17,321 bases of DNA from CAYFUR01 sp964346275 (GCA_964346275.1 CAYFUR010000079.1:1-17321), one strand, 5' to 3'. Counted from the stretch's first letter, positions 1 through 8,181 are shown. Translations and numbers: made by a program. The notes: generated by a model from the letters alone, not told the origin.

Positions 1-2
1 TG

Positions 3-374
3 GCGCCCGGGGCCGCGCTTGTCCAGGTCGTCCACGTGCGCGATGAATCGTCCCTTGCCGAAGCGGCGGAATACGCTCCCCACGCGGACGGCTTGCTGCT
101 GGATTCCGGAAATCCATCGGGGAAGGTGAAGACCCTGGGCGGCACGGGGCTTGTGCACGACTGGTTGCTTTCCCGGCGCATCGTCGCGGCGAATCCGCAA
201 ACGCCGGTTTGGCTGGCGGGCGGGTTGAATCCGGAAAACGTTGCGCGGGCCGTGGCGCGTGTCGGCTCCCATGGTTTGGACATCTGCTCCGGCGTGCGCA
301 CCGACGGCCGGCTCGATGCGGGAAAGCTGCGGGCATTTCTGGCCTGGGCGAAGGGGTGGGCTGCCAAGGTATGA
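3..374 (+). CDS. trpF: TrpF-like phosphoribosylanthranilate isomerase, 5' end missing
   Basis: This is the C-terminal part of a TIM-barrel protein of the TrpF family, which isomerises phosphoribosylanthranilate in tryptophan synthesis. The reading frame is open from base 3, so the gene starts before the window; about 123 residues are visible, roughly the last 60% of a usual TrpF. Visible family marks are the strand reading VQVVHV, the LLLDSG strand carrying the catalytic-type Asp, the phosphate-binding GGTG followed by HDW, LAGGLNPENV, and a final phosphate-site strand ending in CSGVR. Classical TrpF normally has SGVE at the last position, so SGVRTDG is a variant. The next gene starts inside the stop codon (ATGA) and is not a trp gene, so a role outside tryptophan synthesis is possible. 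The family call is firm; the exact substrate is inferred. Confidence 0.8.
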   Translation, partial: APGAALVQVVHVRDESSLAEAAEYAPHADGLLLDSGNPSGKVKTLGGTGLVHDWLLSRRIVAANPQTPVWLAGGLNPENVARAVARVGSHGLDICSGVRTDGRLDAGKLRAFLAWAKGWAAKV

Positions 375-2107
375 AACAAAGCTGTGACTATACATGTTGT
401 CATTTCATGATGGCGATTACGTTTGCTGTATGCTGTCTTCTCTTCCTCCCGCTCTTCTCGCATGCCGCTGGGCCGTCGGTGCATGATGTGGCCCAGCCCT
501 TTGTGCGTCCCGCGCATGGGCCGGGCGCGAGCGATATTACCATTCGCTCTCTTAGATTCCGGCCGCGCGATGCAAACGATCCCCACAATACCTTTGAGGC
601 GATGGACCAGTTTCACGCCACGCGGCTGGAATGGGTTTATGTGGACCTGGGGAGCGAGCCGGAGAAAAAGCGCATCGCGCGGGTGAAGGAAACGGGCCGC
701 CTCTTCGGCGGGGCGTCTTCGGCGACCAGTGCTTTGCCGGAGGTGAAGCCCGGCGAACGCGAGGAGTTTTCGATCCTCGACCTGGCGGGCGACCGCGTGA
801 TCCCCGGGTTCCGGTCCGGCTGGGCCGATGCGCCGTCGCCCGGTTGCATGAACAATCCGCGTTATCGCGAGCGCCACATCCGCTCTTTCCAGCGCAATAT
901 CGATATGGGCGTCGAGACCATGCAGCGCGACGAAGGGAGCCAGAACGACGCCTGGGCCGAGAGGGGCGTGGGGTGTTACTGTTCCCATTGCGTGGAGGGC
1001 TTTCGCCTCTACCTCGCGCGCAATCTCACTCCGGATCAGTTGGAGTCGGCCGGGGTTGAGGATCCCGCTTCTTTTGCCTACGACGAGTATCTGAGGGCCC
1101 GCGCCGAGGAGGCGGGCCTCGGCGACGATCCCGACTGGAGCGACGCCGGGACGGTGAAGAAGGTGCTGGCCGGCGATCCGCTGCGCGAGCATTTCCTGGC
1201 CTTCCAGGAACAAACGACGGTCCGCTTTTTCCAGGACTTGCGCCAGGCGCTCCATGGCTATGACCCGGACGGCTACCTGCCCATGTCGGTGAACAACACA
1301 TCGTTCCAGCGCTGGGAACAGCCTTACTACCGCGTCTTCGACTTTGGTCTGTCGGAACTGATGCTGCGCTCCTCGGATCCGGTGCATCTTTACGACCGGG
1401 CGCGCCAGGCGCGGAAGCTGGGCAAGGTGCAGATTTTCGGCACGCCCAAAACAATGGGCGAGGAGTTTGACGCCGGCTGGCTCACTCGTCTCAAGCGCCA
1501 GGTGATTGCCACTTCCTACGCGGTGGGCGGGCTGTCGCGCGTGCCGTGGGATATCTTCCAGCAGACGGCGGACGGCCGGGGGCGCTATTTCGGCGAGCCG
1601 GCGGACTATGCGGACCTGTATGGCTTTGTGCGTGGCATGGCTCCATACCTGGAGGGTTATCGCGATGCCGGAGCCATGGGCCCCGGGCTGGACGATCTGC
1701 GCTACGGAGAGACCTTTCCGGTCCGCGTTGAGGATTCTGAAGAGAAAGTGTATATCTTTCTATGCGCCCGGCCAGGCGAGCCGGAAACGCCGGCGGTCCT
1801 GCATGTTGTGGATTGGCGCGAGGAATCCGCGCCCCTGACGGTGCGGCTGCGCGCCTCCGCCTTCAACGTGTCCGGCTCCCCTCGGGTGCGCCTCATGCAG
1901 CCCGCGCCCTACAACGCCGGGCAGCACGCCGAGGCCGAGCGGAAGGCCCAGGCCATGCGCAAGCCGGGGGAGCGCCTCGGCCCGAAGCAGGCCGAAGCCT
2001 ATGCGCCGCTTATCGAAACACGCGAACTCGACATCGAATCCACCGGCGGCTGGATCACCGCCAACATCCCGCCCCTCGCGCCCTGGGGCGTCCTGGTGGT
2101 GGAGTGA
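371..2107 (+). CDS. Secreted TIM-barrel glycoside hydrolase-like protein with CxCxxC motif
   Basis: A predicted exported protein of 578 residues. The ATG at 371 overlaps the trpF-like stop by four bases and has a purine-rich AAGGGG stretch about 15 nt upstream; an alternative start is the ATG pair at 407/410, which leaves a compact signal peptide. The hydrophobic stretch ITFAVCCLLFLPLFSHAA at about residues 14-31 looks like the signal core. The body looks like a beta/alpha-barrel glycosidase: alternating strands, RDEG at 186-189 as a candidate acidic site, then C202-x-C204-xx-C207. That spacing matches the zinc-binding CxCxxC of GH42 beta-galactosidases. The last ~130 residues look like a beta-sandwich. 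I cannot assign a GH family or substrate; a non-catalytic role is possible. Confidence 0.7.
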   Translation: MKQSCDYTCCHFMMAITFAVCCLLFLPLFSHAAGPSVHDVAQPFVRPAHGPGASDITIRSLRFRPRDANDPHNTFEAMDQFHATRLEWVYVDLGSEPEKKRIARVKETGRLFGGASSATSALPEVKPGEREEFSILDLAGDRVIPGFRSGWADAPSPGCMNNPRYRERHIRSFQRNIDMGVETMQRDEGSQNDAWAERGVGCYCSHCVEGFRLYLARNLTPDQLESAGVEDPASFAYDEYLRARAEEAGLGDDPDWSDAGTVKKVLAGDPLREHFLAFQEQTTVRFFQDLRQALHGYDPDGYLPMSVNNTSFQRWEQPYYRVFDFGLSELMLRSSDPVHLYDRARQARKLGKVQIFGTPKTMGEEFDAGWLTRLKRQVIATSYAVGGLSRVPWDIFQQTADGRGRYFGEPADYADLYGFVRGMAPYLEGYRDAGAMGPGLDDLRYGETFPVRVEDSEEKVYIFLCARPGEPETPAVLHVVDWREESAPLTVRLRASAFNVSGSPRVRLMQPAPYNAGQHAEAERKAQAMRKPGERLGPKQAEAYAPLIETRELDIESTGGWITANIPPLAPWGVLVVE

Positions 2108-2110
2108 ACG

Positions 2111-2125
2111 AGAACAGCATGTTCT
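2111..2125. promoter_or_regulatory. Perfect 15-nt dyad, candidate operator
   Basis: The sequence AGAACA-GCA-TGTTCT has 6-nt arms around a 3-nt centre. It starts four bases after the previous stop and about 47 nt before the radical SAM start. Its core GAAC-N5-GTTC resembles the layout of some LexA boxes (GAAC-N4-GTTC in Gram-positives), but the spacing is not the standard one. It overlaps the possible -35 box by one base, as an operator often does. Confidence 0.35.
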
Positions 2126-2152
2126 TGCTTTCGGGCCTGCGCAGCACATAAA
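2125..2152 (+). promoter_or_regulatory. Possible sigma70-like promoter for the radical SAM gene
   Basis: TTGCTT at 2125-2130 and CATAAA at 2147-2152 are separated by 16 bp. The predicted transcript would begin near 2159, leaving only a short leader before the start at 2173. Both boxes are imperfect and promoter consensus is uncertain in this lineage. Confidence 0.3.
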
Positions 2153-2172
2153 GATTCCCACAGAGGCCCGCA

Positions 2173-3249
2173 ATGACCGGACGGCGCGAAGACAAGAGGA
2201 ATATCGTGAAAGGCCGCGGCTCGGCCTCGAACCCCACCTCGCGGTTCGAGCGCATGGCGTACGAGCCCGACCCTGATTTCGCGGAAGATGCGGCGGACAG
2301 GCCCGGCCCTCCCACGGAGATATTCCGCGACGCCTCCCGGTCGATCATTACCGAAAACGACAGCCCCGATATCCGGTATCCCAAAACGCTGAATCCCTAC
2401 AAGGGGTGCGAGCACGGCTGCATATACTGCTATGCGCGGCCGTATCATGAATATCTCGGCCTGAGCGCGGGGCTGGACTTTGAATCCAGGCTGTTTGCCA
2501 AGCCCGACGCGGCGGCTCTCCTGCGCGGCGAGTTGGCCCGGCCGCGCTATACGCCCGAGCCGCTGGCGCTTTCCGGCGCCACGGACCCCTACCAGCCGGC
2601 GGAGAAAAAGCTGCGCATCACGCGGCAATGCCTCGAACTGCTGGCCGAGTGCCGCCATCCCGTTTGCATCATCACGAAAAGCACGCTGGTGTTGCGCGAC
2701 GCGGACTTGCTGGAACAACTCGCCGGGGAGAGCGCCGCCATCGTCACGCTGTCGCTGACGACGCTGGACGCCTCGCTCCAGCGCACCCTCGAGCCCCGCG
2801 CGCCCACGCCCCGGGCCCGGCTCGACGCCATGGCGGAGCTCACGGGCCGGGGCATTCCCGTGGGCGTCAATGTTTCGCCGATTATTCCCGGCCTGACGGA
2901 TCACGAAATCCCCCGCATTCTCGAGGCCGCGGCGGAGGCCGGAGCGAGCCGGGCGGCCCGGGCCATCATCCGATTGCCCCATGGCGTGAAGGAGCTGTTT
3001 GCCGATTGGCTCGAGCGCGTCGCGCCGCTGCGCAAGGACCGCGTGCTGAGCCAGCTCCGCGCGATGCATGGCGGGCGCCTCTACGATTCGCGCTGGGGCA
3101 AGCGCCTCTCCGGCGAAGGGCCGAAGGCGCGCCAGATCGCCGACCTGTTTGCCCTCCATGCCCGGCGCCATGGCCTCGACGGCGACATGATGCCCCTCAG
3201 CAACTCATCCTTCCGGAGGCCGGATTCCGGCCAGCTCGAACTGTTTTAA
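2173..3249 (+). CDS. PA0069-family radical SAM protein (SPL-related)
   Basis: A 358-residue radical S-adenosylmethionine protein, related to spore photoproduct lyase and usually annotated as the PA0069 family, of unknown substrate. The cluster motif is C79-xxx-C83-xx-C86 within KGCEHGCIYCYAR, which should hold the [4Fe-4S] centre that cleaves SAM. The N-terminal KGRGSASNPTSRFE is typical of this family and absent from true spore photoproduct lyase. The conserved ALSGATDPYQPAEKK stretch follows, and the tail ends in LELF. The start is supported by AGAGG about 7 nt upstream. It stands alone: 65 bp after the glycosidase-like gene and convergent with the next gene. The possible operator upstream suggests regulated expression, perhaps stress-linked, but this is inference. 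Confidence 0.9.
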   Translation: MTGRREDKRNIVKGRGSASNPTSRFERMAYEPDPDFAEDAADRPGPPTEIFRDASRSIITENDSPDIRYPKTLNPYKGCEHGCIYCYARPYHEYLGLSAGLDFESRLFAKPDAAALLRGELARPRYTPEPLALSGATDPYQPAEKKLRITRQCLELLAECRHPVCIITKSTLVLRDADLLEQLAGESAAIVTLSLTTLDASLQRTLEPRAPTPRARLDAMAELTGRGIPVGVNVSPIIPGLTDHEIPRILEAAAEAGASRAARAIIRLPHGVKELFADWLERVAPLRKDRVLSQLRAMHGGRLYDSRWGKRLSGEGPKARQIADLFALHARRHGLDGDMMPLSNSSFRRPDSGQLELF

Positions 3250-3311
3250 CGCGCCATGGTTTCCCATGCCTCGGGGAGGACTTTTCGGGGAACCGATTCA
3301 TCTCGAAAACG

Positions 3312-3345
3312 AAAAGAGCCGGAGGGGCAGATTCCCTTCCGGCTC
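3312..3345 (-). terminator. Intrinsic terminator between convergent genes
   Basis: A 12-bp stem (3316-3327 with 3334-3345, one G-U pair) has the 6-nt loop CAGATT. On the minus strand it is followed by TTTTCGTTTTC, a U-rich tail. It lies 25 nt beyond the stop of the minus-strand beta-helix gene. It could also slow transcription from the convergent radical SAM gene, although the plus-strand tail is not U-rich. Confidence 0.85.
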
Positions 3346-3370
3346 GCATGTGTTCTCTCCCGCGGGAGAA

Positions 3371-5611
3371 TCAGTTGATCTCTTTCCAATCCCGAACCGA
3401 CGTGCCGTCGTTATCAACGATCGTCGCCGTGCCCGTGGCATCGCCGATGATCGCGTTTACCGGGCCGGAGAGCGTGATGTTGAATTGCTCGTCGCTCTCC
3501 GAATCGTCGTCTCCATTGACGGTGACCACGATGGCGGTTGTGTCGCTCGTGGCTCCAAAAGTGGCGGTGCCGCTGTCGCCGGTAAAGTCCGGGCCATCGC
3601 TCGCATCCAGCGAATCGTCGGTGGTCCAGGCCACATCGACCTCACTGCCCAGGGGCCCGTTCCGCGTGAGGGTGAATGTCACCGTCGTATCGCTTCCGGA
3701 ATCGGGTTCGTTTACGGATGGGTCGTCAATGGTGATCGAACCAACGGTAATTTCCGCAACCTGGTTCAATGAAAAGGGGCCAAGCGTATAGCCATCCTGG
3801 TATCCCGCGCCGGTGTCGAGGGGCTCGGTTCCCGCGTCGCCGTCCCAGCTGAACACCTGGCCGTTGATGGTGCGGGGGCCGTATTGCTGGCGAGTGGAGG
3901 CATCAAAAGATTCGAACTGAATGATCTCGTCCCAGGTAAATGCGGTATCGCAGGAGGGGGATGCCGTGATGGTGTGGATGATGCCGCCGAAGGTGCCGCT
4001 GCAGTCGGACGTTCCCTGGGTCAGAGAGTCGCTGAAGAACGCGGCGGGTTCGATGCGCACCGTGGTGGCAACCGGGTTGCCGAGGGTGTCGAAAACTTCG
4101 ATGGCTCCGGTCCAGGCCACGCGCGTGGCGGGAAAGTGGCTCGATGTGAAGGAATTATCGGTTTCCAGCGTGGCGAGGTTATCGGGCACCGTGTCGTGGC
4201 AACGGATGCCGCGGGGATTGTCCTGAAAGGTGTTGGGCTCTCCGGCGCCCGTGCCGCCAATGATCGGGCGCGAGAGATAGTCGTCGCCGACCTCGTCCGG
4301 GCCGTTGGTCGCTGTAAAGCCGCTCAGGCCCAACCTCATGGCCCACTCGCCACTGTTGGAAATCGTGTTGCCGTGGACGGTGGGCGAGGAGCCGAAAAAG
4401 GCCATGCCGGTGTCGCAACCATCCACCAGGTTGTCGACAATGAGGGCGTCGGAGGGGCCATCGCCCGGGGCGTCCGAGGCATCATTTGTTCCCTGTTCCG
4501 TCAGGGTGCAAGAAATCCCCGTGTGGGTCATCCCCTCGATTCGGTTGTTTTCCACGGTGTTGTTGAGGGTGGTCTGTGTGTTTCCGCCGCTGAGCCGCAC
4601 CCCGAAATGATTATTGGTCATGACGTTGCGCTGGGCCGCGTCCGGCCCGCCGATCATATTATTGCGCGCGCCGCCTCCAATGGAAACACACCTCCCGACT
4701 GTGCTGGGATACGTGTATGTTTCCGTCGGGTCCGTGCCGAACCAATTCCCCGCCACAATATTCCCCGTCGAATCCTCGCCATCGATGATTACCGAGACTG
4801 AGTTGCCGCCGACGCCGATGATGTTCGCCTCTTCGGTGTCCGAGGTGCCGTCGTTGTTGGTCCCCACGCGCGAATTGGAACAATCGCGGAGATCGATGAC
4901 GCTGGAGCTGGTTAAGGTGATGGCCGTTGTCAGGTCCGCGCTCGGCCCGATGATATTCCCGGCGATGATGGTTCCATTGCTGATGGAGGCAAACAGCGTC
5001 TCGTTGATGATGATCTGGCTGATGCTGTTACCGCTGATGACATTCCCTTCCGCGGCGTCGTTGGTTCCATCGCCGTCGGTTCCGATCAGGGTATTATCGG
5101 AACCGGGCAGAGCCCAGATTCCCGTATTATTTCCCGCGACCGTGCTGCCGTCCAGCCCGACACCGATCCAGTTATTCTGGATGACGGTGTTGTCCGAGCC
5201 GTCGATTTGGATGCCGAGATTGGGAAAGTTCGTGATGACGAGTCCCGTAATGGTGCAGTCATTGGCGGCAACGGTCAGGCCGCTGTCACTCCCACCAAGG
5301 GTGGCCCCGTCGATTTGCACGATGGGATCGGCGCTGAAATTCGGGGCCGTGGTGCCGTCGACAGTGGTTCCGGATTTCGTGATGCTGGGCAGTTCCGTGG
5401 AAAGGTTTATGGTATAGTTGGCGGCTGCTGCCAGGCCCGAGAAGTCGATCGTATTGGTGGGATCGGCGCTCGCGTTTGCCGACGTGATGGCGTCCCTCAG
5501 GCTGCCCGCGCCGGAATCGCTCAGGTTAGAGACGGTGAAGGTTGCAGCACCGGCAAGCGCTGGGGACAACATGGCGGCCGAGAGGACACCGGCGATCAAT
5601 CTGTTTTTCAT
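3371..5611 (-). CDS. Secreted beta-helix protein with C-terminal Calx-beta domain
   Basis: A 746-residue exported protein. The ATG at 5611 is chosen because GAGG lies about 8 nt upstream and it begins a clean signal peptide (MKNRLIAGVLSAAMLSPALAGA, cleavage near residue 22). The mature N-terminus has the FTVSNLSDSGAGSLRDAI pattern common at the start of parallel beta-helix proteins. Residues of about 100-470 hold right-handed beta-helix rungs, rich in N-x-I-x-G-N turns. Two related inserts follow GT-x-x-DGT-x-D-x-x-E-x-N (177-190 and 250-263). Residues of about 621-735 form a Calx-beta domain ending in TATIVDNDG, with acidic calcium-type turns such as DDDSESDEQF. No C-terminal anchor is seen. 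It may bind or cleave polysaccharide or act in adhesion; I see no defined catalytic set. It is divergent from the next glycosidase gene. Confidence 0.8.
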   Translation of the reverse strand: MKNRLIAGVLSAAMLSPALAGAATFTVSNLSDSGAGSLRDAITSANASADPTNTIDFSGLAAAANYTINLSTELPSITKSGTTVDGTTAPNFSADPIVQIDGATLGGSDSGLTVAANDCTITGLVITNFPNLGIQIDGSDNTVIQNNWIGVGLDGSTVAGNNTGIWALPGSDNTLIGTDGDGTNDAAEGNVISGNSISQIIINETLFASISNGTIIAGNIIGPSADLTTAITLTSSSVIDLRDCSNSRVGTNNDGTSDTEEANIIGVGGNSVSVIIDGEDSTGNIVAGNWFGTDPTETYTYPSTVGRCVSIGGGARNNMIGGPDAAQRNVMTNNHFGVRLSGGNTQTTLNNTVENNRIEGMTHTGISCTLTEQGTNDASDAPGDGPSDALIVDNLVDGCDTGMAFFGSSPTVHGNTISNSGEWAMRLGLSGFTATNGPDEVGDDYLSRPIIGGTGAGEPNTFQDNPRGIRCHDTVPDNLATLETDNSFTSSHFPATRVAWTGAIEVFDTLGNPVATTVRIEPAAFFSDSLTQGTSDCSGTFGGIIHTITASPSCDTAFTWDEIIQFESFDASTRQQYGPRTINGQVFSWDGDAGTEPLDTGAGYQDGYTLGPFSLNQVAEITVGSITIDDPSVNEPDSGSDTTVTFTLTRNGPLGSEVDVAWTTDDSLDASDGPDFTGDSGTATFGATSDTTAIVVTVNGDDDSESDEQFNITLSGPVNAIIGDATGTATIVDNDGTSVRDWKEIN

Positions 5612-5675
5612 GAGGTTTTCCTCGATGGGATTTTTGGGGAACTTTGCAAAATTGAGAGGACTTGCTGGGACAGAG

Positions 5676-5699
5676 CAAGAGAAACCGAGGTTTCGCTTG
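5676..5699. promoter_or_regulatory. 24-bp imperfect dyad in divergent intergenic region
   Basis: The arms are CAAG-a-GAAACC and GGTTTC-g-CTTG around a central GA: 10 of 11 arm positions pair. The site sits in the middle of the 147-bp region between the divergent beta-helix gene (start 5611) and glycosidase gene (start 5759). The two-base centre makes an RNA hairpin poor, so a dimeric protein-binding site is more likely. GAAACC/GGTTTC half sites recall LacI-family operators, but spacing is wider by two bases than the usual CG-centred form. Confidence 0.5.
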
Positions 5700-5758
5700 T
5701 CCAAATTCGCGAAGTTGACCAGAATAATCAAGACTATCCTGGGGAAAGAGATCTATTC

Positions 5759-8038
5759 TTGAATATTTTTCGCCTGTTCTTTGGATTTTGCCTTATGTTT
5801 GCCACGGCCAGCGCCGGCGCTTCTCCGTGGATTTACGGAATCCACTGGTATGGTGATGGAAACTCCAATGACGTGGAGGAGATGACAGGCGGCAAGCCTG
5901 TCTGGGTGCTGGAAACCGTTATGGTCTATACGGCGGGATGGCGCATTGAAGATCAAATCGAGAAACTTCGAGCCGTTCAGAACAAGGGGCACACCCTTGT
6001 CATCCGGATCGAGCCGGAATGGGGGATGACGATTCCGGCGCCGGTGGACCGGGAACAATACCTGGTTGATTTGAAGGCGGTTGTCGAGCAGGCCTCCGAT
6101 GTCTGCAATATCTGGCAGATCGGAAATGAAATGAACCTCTATGCCGAGTATGGCGGACACGTTCTCTCGGCGAGCGACTACATTTCCTATTACAAGCAAG
6201 TTCGCCAGACCATCAAGGAGGTGGAAAGCCCGCTGGGGGAGCAAACCGTGCTGGTCGGGCCAGTTTCCCCCGGAGCCTATTTCAACGAAGTGCGCCACAC
6301 CGATGGCGGCGTCTATCTGCGCGAGATGTGCCAGGGCCTCGGGCCCGGCGATACCGACGGGTTTGCCCTTCATAGTTACGGTGCTCCCTGGTTCAATGCC
6401 GAGGGCGCCGTGACCGATTTCATGAACGGGGTGTCCTCGCAGCTTCACATCATCGACGAAAACGGCCACTGTGACAAACCGGCTTTTATCCTCGAATGGA
6501 ACCGCCAGACAAACCCGCCCGGCGACCCCAATCAGGAGGCGGAAACGGCCCGGTTTCTCATGGACGCCTACCGGGCTCTCGGCCAATGGAACGCCAATCC
6601 CGACAATCATCCCGTCGTCTGTGCGGCATGGTTTATCTATCCGGACTTCGGCGGCTGGGAGAACTTCTCCATCCTTAACCTGCACGGACTGAATGAGCGC
6701 GGAGCCGGCAACGACCTGTGGGATTCCTTCCAGCAGGTCGCCAGCGAAGACATCCCCGCGGGCCCCATGGAGATCAACTGCTCCGACCCGACGCCCGCGC
6801 CAACGCCCGCATCGGGCCTCCAGATCTCCCGGGGAACCGTCGATGCCCTCGGCGACTTGCCCTACCAGCCTTCCGATTCCGATGGATTGCATGGCAACGT
6901 GGCAACTCGCCTCACCGGAGGCTTCTACCAGGCCGTCGTGAACGATTCGGACCGCGAGCCGGCCTTGACCGATGGGGCTTCCCTGGGGCCCATGACGGGC
7001 CTTCTCCAGGATTTTCCCGGCGTCGGCCAGCCCGCCTGGTCCGGTTATTGGACCCTCGCGAACGGGTCCCCCGTTGACCTGTCGGAACTCCGCGTCCTCA
7101 GCGGCAATCTTGGCCGCGAAGGCCGAATCTTCCACCATTACGATGCCTATACAACCGGCGATCCCTCGCCCGGCTCCGCTTCCGCCTGGGAACTGATCGG
7201 TTCCGAAATCACATCGGCGACTTTCGGCACACGGAATTCGACGAATCTGACTGCAAGTTGGACCCGCGTGACGGGAGAGGGAGGCGGACCAATCGCCCAG
7301 GGCGTGACGGGCCTGCGTCTCGATTTCTATGCCGTCAGCAATACCGACAGCTTGTTCGTCGACGACTGGGACGCAGGATCGCCTGGCGACACCGATGGGC
7401 AGCCCGCGGCAATCGAATCCCCTCTTATTTTCGAAATCGATGCCTGGTTCCAGGGAGAAGGAGCCCCCGTTCCGACACCCACACCTTCGCCCACCCCGCA
7501 CCCGGGTGCGAATCTGATCAAGAATGGAAGCTTCGAGGACGGATTTCAGGCCAATGGCGTCGGCAACCACTGGAACAGCTGGCAGGGTGATTGGTCAAAT
7601 TCCATCACTTTTCTGGACGAAACATCCCTCGTTCACGATGGGGCCCATTCCCAGGGATGGGCGGTGTCCGGAACCGACCGCTTTCACGGCGGTGTCTATC
7701 AGCAGGTGGAAGTGGAACCGACAGAGCGCTATACACTCTCTGCCTGGATGAGACGGGAAGGCCAGGCCAGCGGCCAGTGGATGGAGTTTGGCTATGACAC
7801 CGGCGGAGGAACAGCAGCCGAAGCGGCCTCCGTCGTCTATACCAAGCTCGAAGATCAGGGGCCGGGACAGTGGGTGCAATACCTCGAAGAGGTCGTTGCC
7901 GCTGGCCCGGTTCTCACCGTGTTCGCCAAGGCCGGGCATTATCAGCAGGACGGTTCCGGCAACGCATTTTACCTCGACCAGGTTTTCTTGCGGCAGACGG
8001 ATCAACTTTCCGGTACGAATGTTTTCCAGGTTTATTAA
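5759..8038 (+). CDS. Secreted clan-A-like glycoside hydrolase with two accessory domains
   Basis: A predicted exported 759-residue multidomain glycosidase. I chose the TTG at 5759: GAAAGAG lies 8 nt upstream and it yields the signal peptide LNIFRLFFGFCLMFATASAGA. The ATG at 5795 would cut that peptide in half. Residues of about 22-340 look like a TIM barrel: IGNEMN with E124 as likely acid/base after strand 4, and FILEWN with E246 as likely nucleophile in strand 7, the clan GH-A layout. A PTPAPTP linker (about 344) leads to a beta-rich domain (about 354-565). A second linker PTPTPSPTP (about 570-580) leads to a C-terminal CBM_4_9-like jelly roll starting NLIKNGSFEDGF. The specific GH family and substrate are not recognised. 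Its divergent neighbour is another exported carbohydrate-type protein. Confidence 0.75.
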   Translation: MNIFRLFFGFCLMFATASAGASPWIYGIHWYGDGNSNDVEEMTGGKPVWVLETVMVYTAGWRIEDQIEKLRAVQNKGHTLVIRIEPEWGMTIPAPVDREQYLVDLKAVVEQASDVCNIWQIGNEMNLYAEYGGHVLSASDYISYYKQVRQTIKEVESPLGEQTVLVGPVSPGAYFNEVRHTDGGVYLREMCQGLGPGDTDGFALHSYGAPWFNAEGAVTDFMNGVSSQLHIIDENGHCDKPAFILEWNRQTNPPGDPNQEAETARFLMDAYRALGQWNANPDNHPVVCAAWFIYPDFGGWENFSILNLHGLNERGAGNDLWDSFQQVASEDIPAGPMEINCSDPTPAPTPASGLQISRGTVDALGDLPYQPSDSDGLHGNVATRLTGGFYQAVVNDSDREPALTDGASLGPMTGLLQDFPGVGQPAWSGYWTLANGSPVDLSELRVLSGNLGREGRIFHHYDAYTTGDPSPGSASAWELIGSEITSATFGTRNSTNLTASWTRVTGEGGGPIAQGVTGLRLDFYAVSNTDSLFVDDWDAGSPGDTDGQPAAIESPLIFEIDAWFQGEGAPVPTPTPSPTPHPGANLIKNGSFEDGFQANGVGNHWNSWQGDWSNSITFLDETSLVHDGAHSQGWAVSGTDRFHGGVYQQVEVEPTERYTLSAWMRREGQASGQWMEFGYDTGGGTAAEAASVVYTKLEDQGPGQWVQYLEEVVAAGPVLTVFAKAGHYQQDGSGNAFYLDQVFLRQTDQLSGTNVFQVY

Positions 8039-8157
8039 TAAGTTGGCCGCCTGTTTCTTGAAATCTGGCACGAGGATCCTCCCTCTTCACCCGAAAATCT
8101 GGCAGATCTCCTCGTCATAGGCATCGACCCCCCTTTTTCCCGTTGCCGCCGCGCCGC

Positions 8158-8181
8158 CCCGGGCCCAATCTTTGGACCGGG
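8158..8181 (+). promoter_or_regulatory. Leader stem-loop 1 of the ligase operon
   Basis: CCCGG (8158-8162) pairs with CCGGG (8177-8181) and CCAA (8165-8168) with TTGG (8172-8175), with a small internal loop and a TCT loop. There is no U-tract, so it is not an intrinsic terminator. It may be a leader structure or simply chance in GC-rich DNA. Confidence 0.3.

Noticed and set aside
1999..3171. 390-codon open frame on the minus strand
   Set aside because: It is antisense to the radical SAM gene and has a low-complexity Arg/Gly/Ala composition typical of a shadow frame.
2173..3249. True spore photoproduct lyase
   Set aside because: The KGRGSASNP N-terminus and LELF tail fit the PA0069 family, and no sporulation genes are present.
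5207..5758. N-terminal extension of the glycosidase to 5207
   Set aside because: It would run antisense to the beta-helix signal region and bury the signal peptide inside the protein.
5753..7570. 605-codon open frame on the minus strand
   Set aside because: It lies wholly antisense to the glycosidase gene, which has a signal peptide, catalytic motifs and linkers; the frame is a by-product of high GC content.
8061..8104. Direct repeat AAATCTGGCA as a CRISPR or iteron array
   Set aside because: Only two ten-base copies exist, too few and too short for either.
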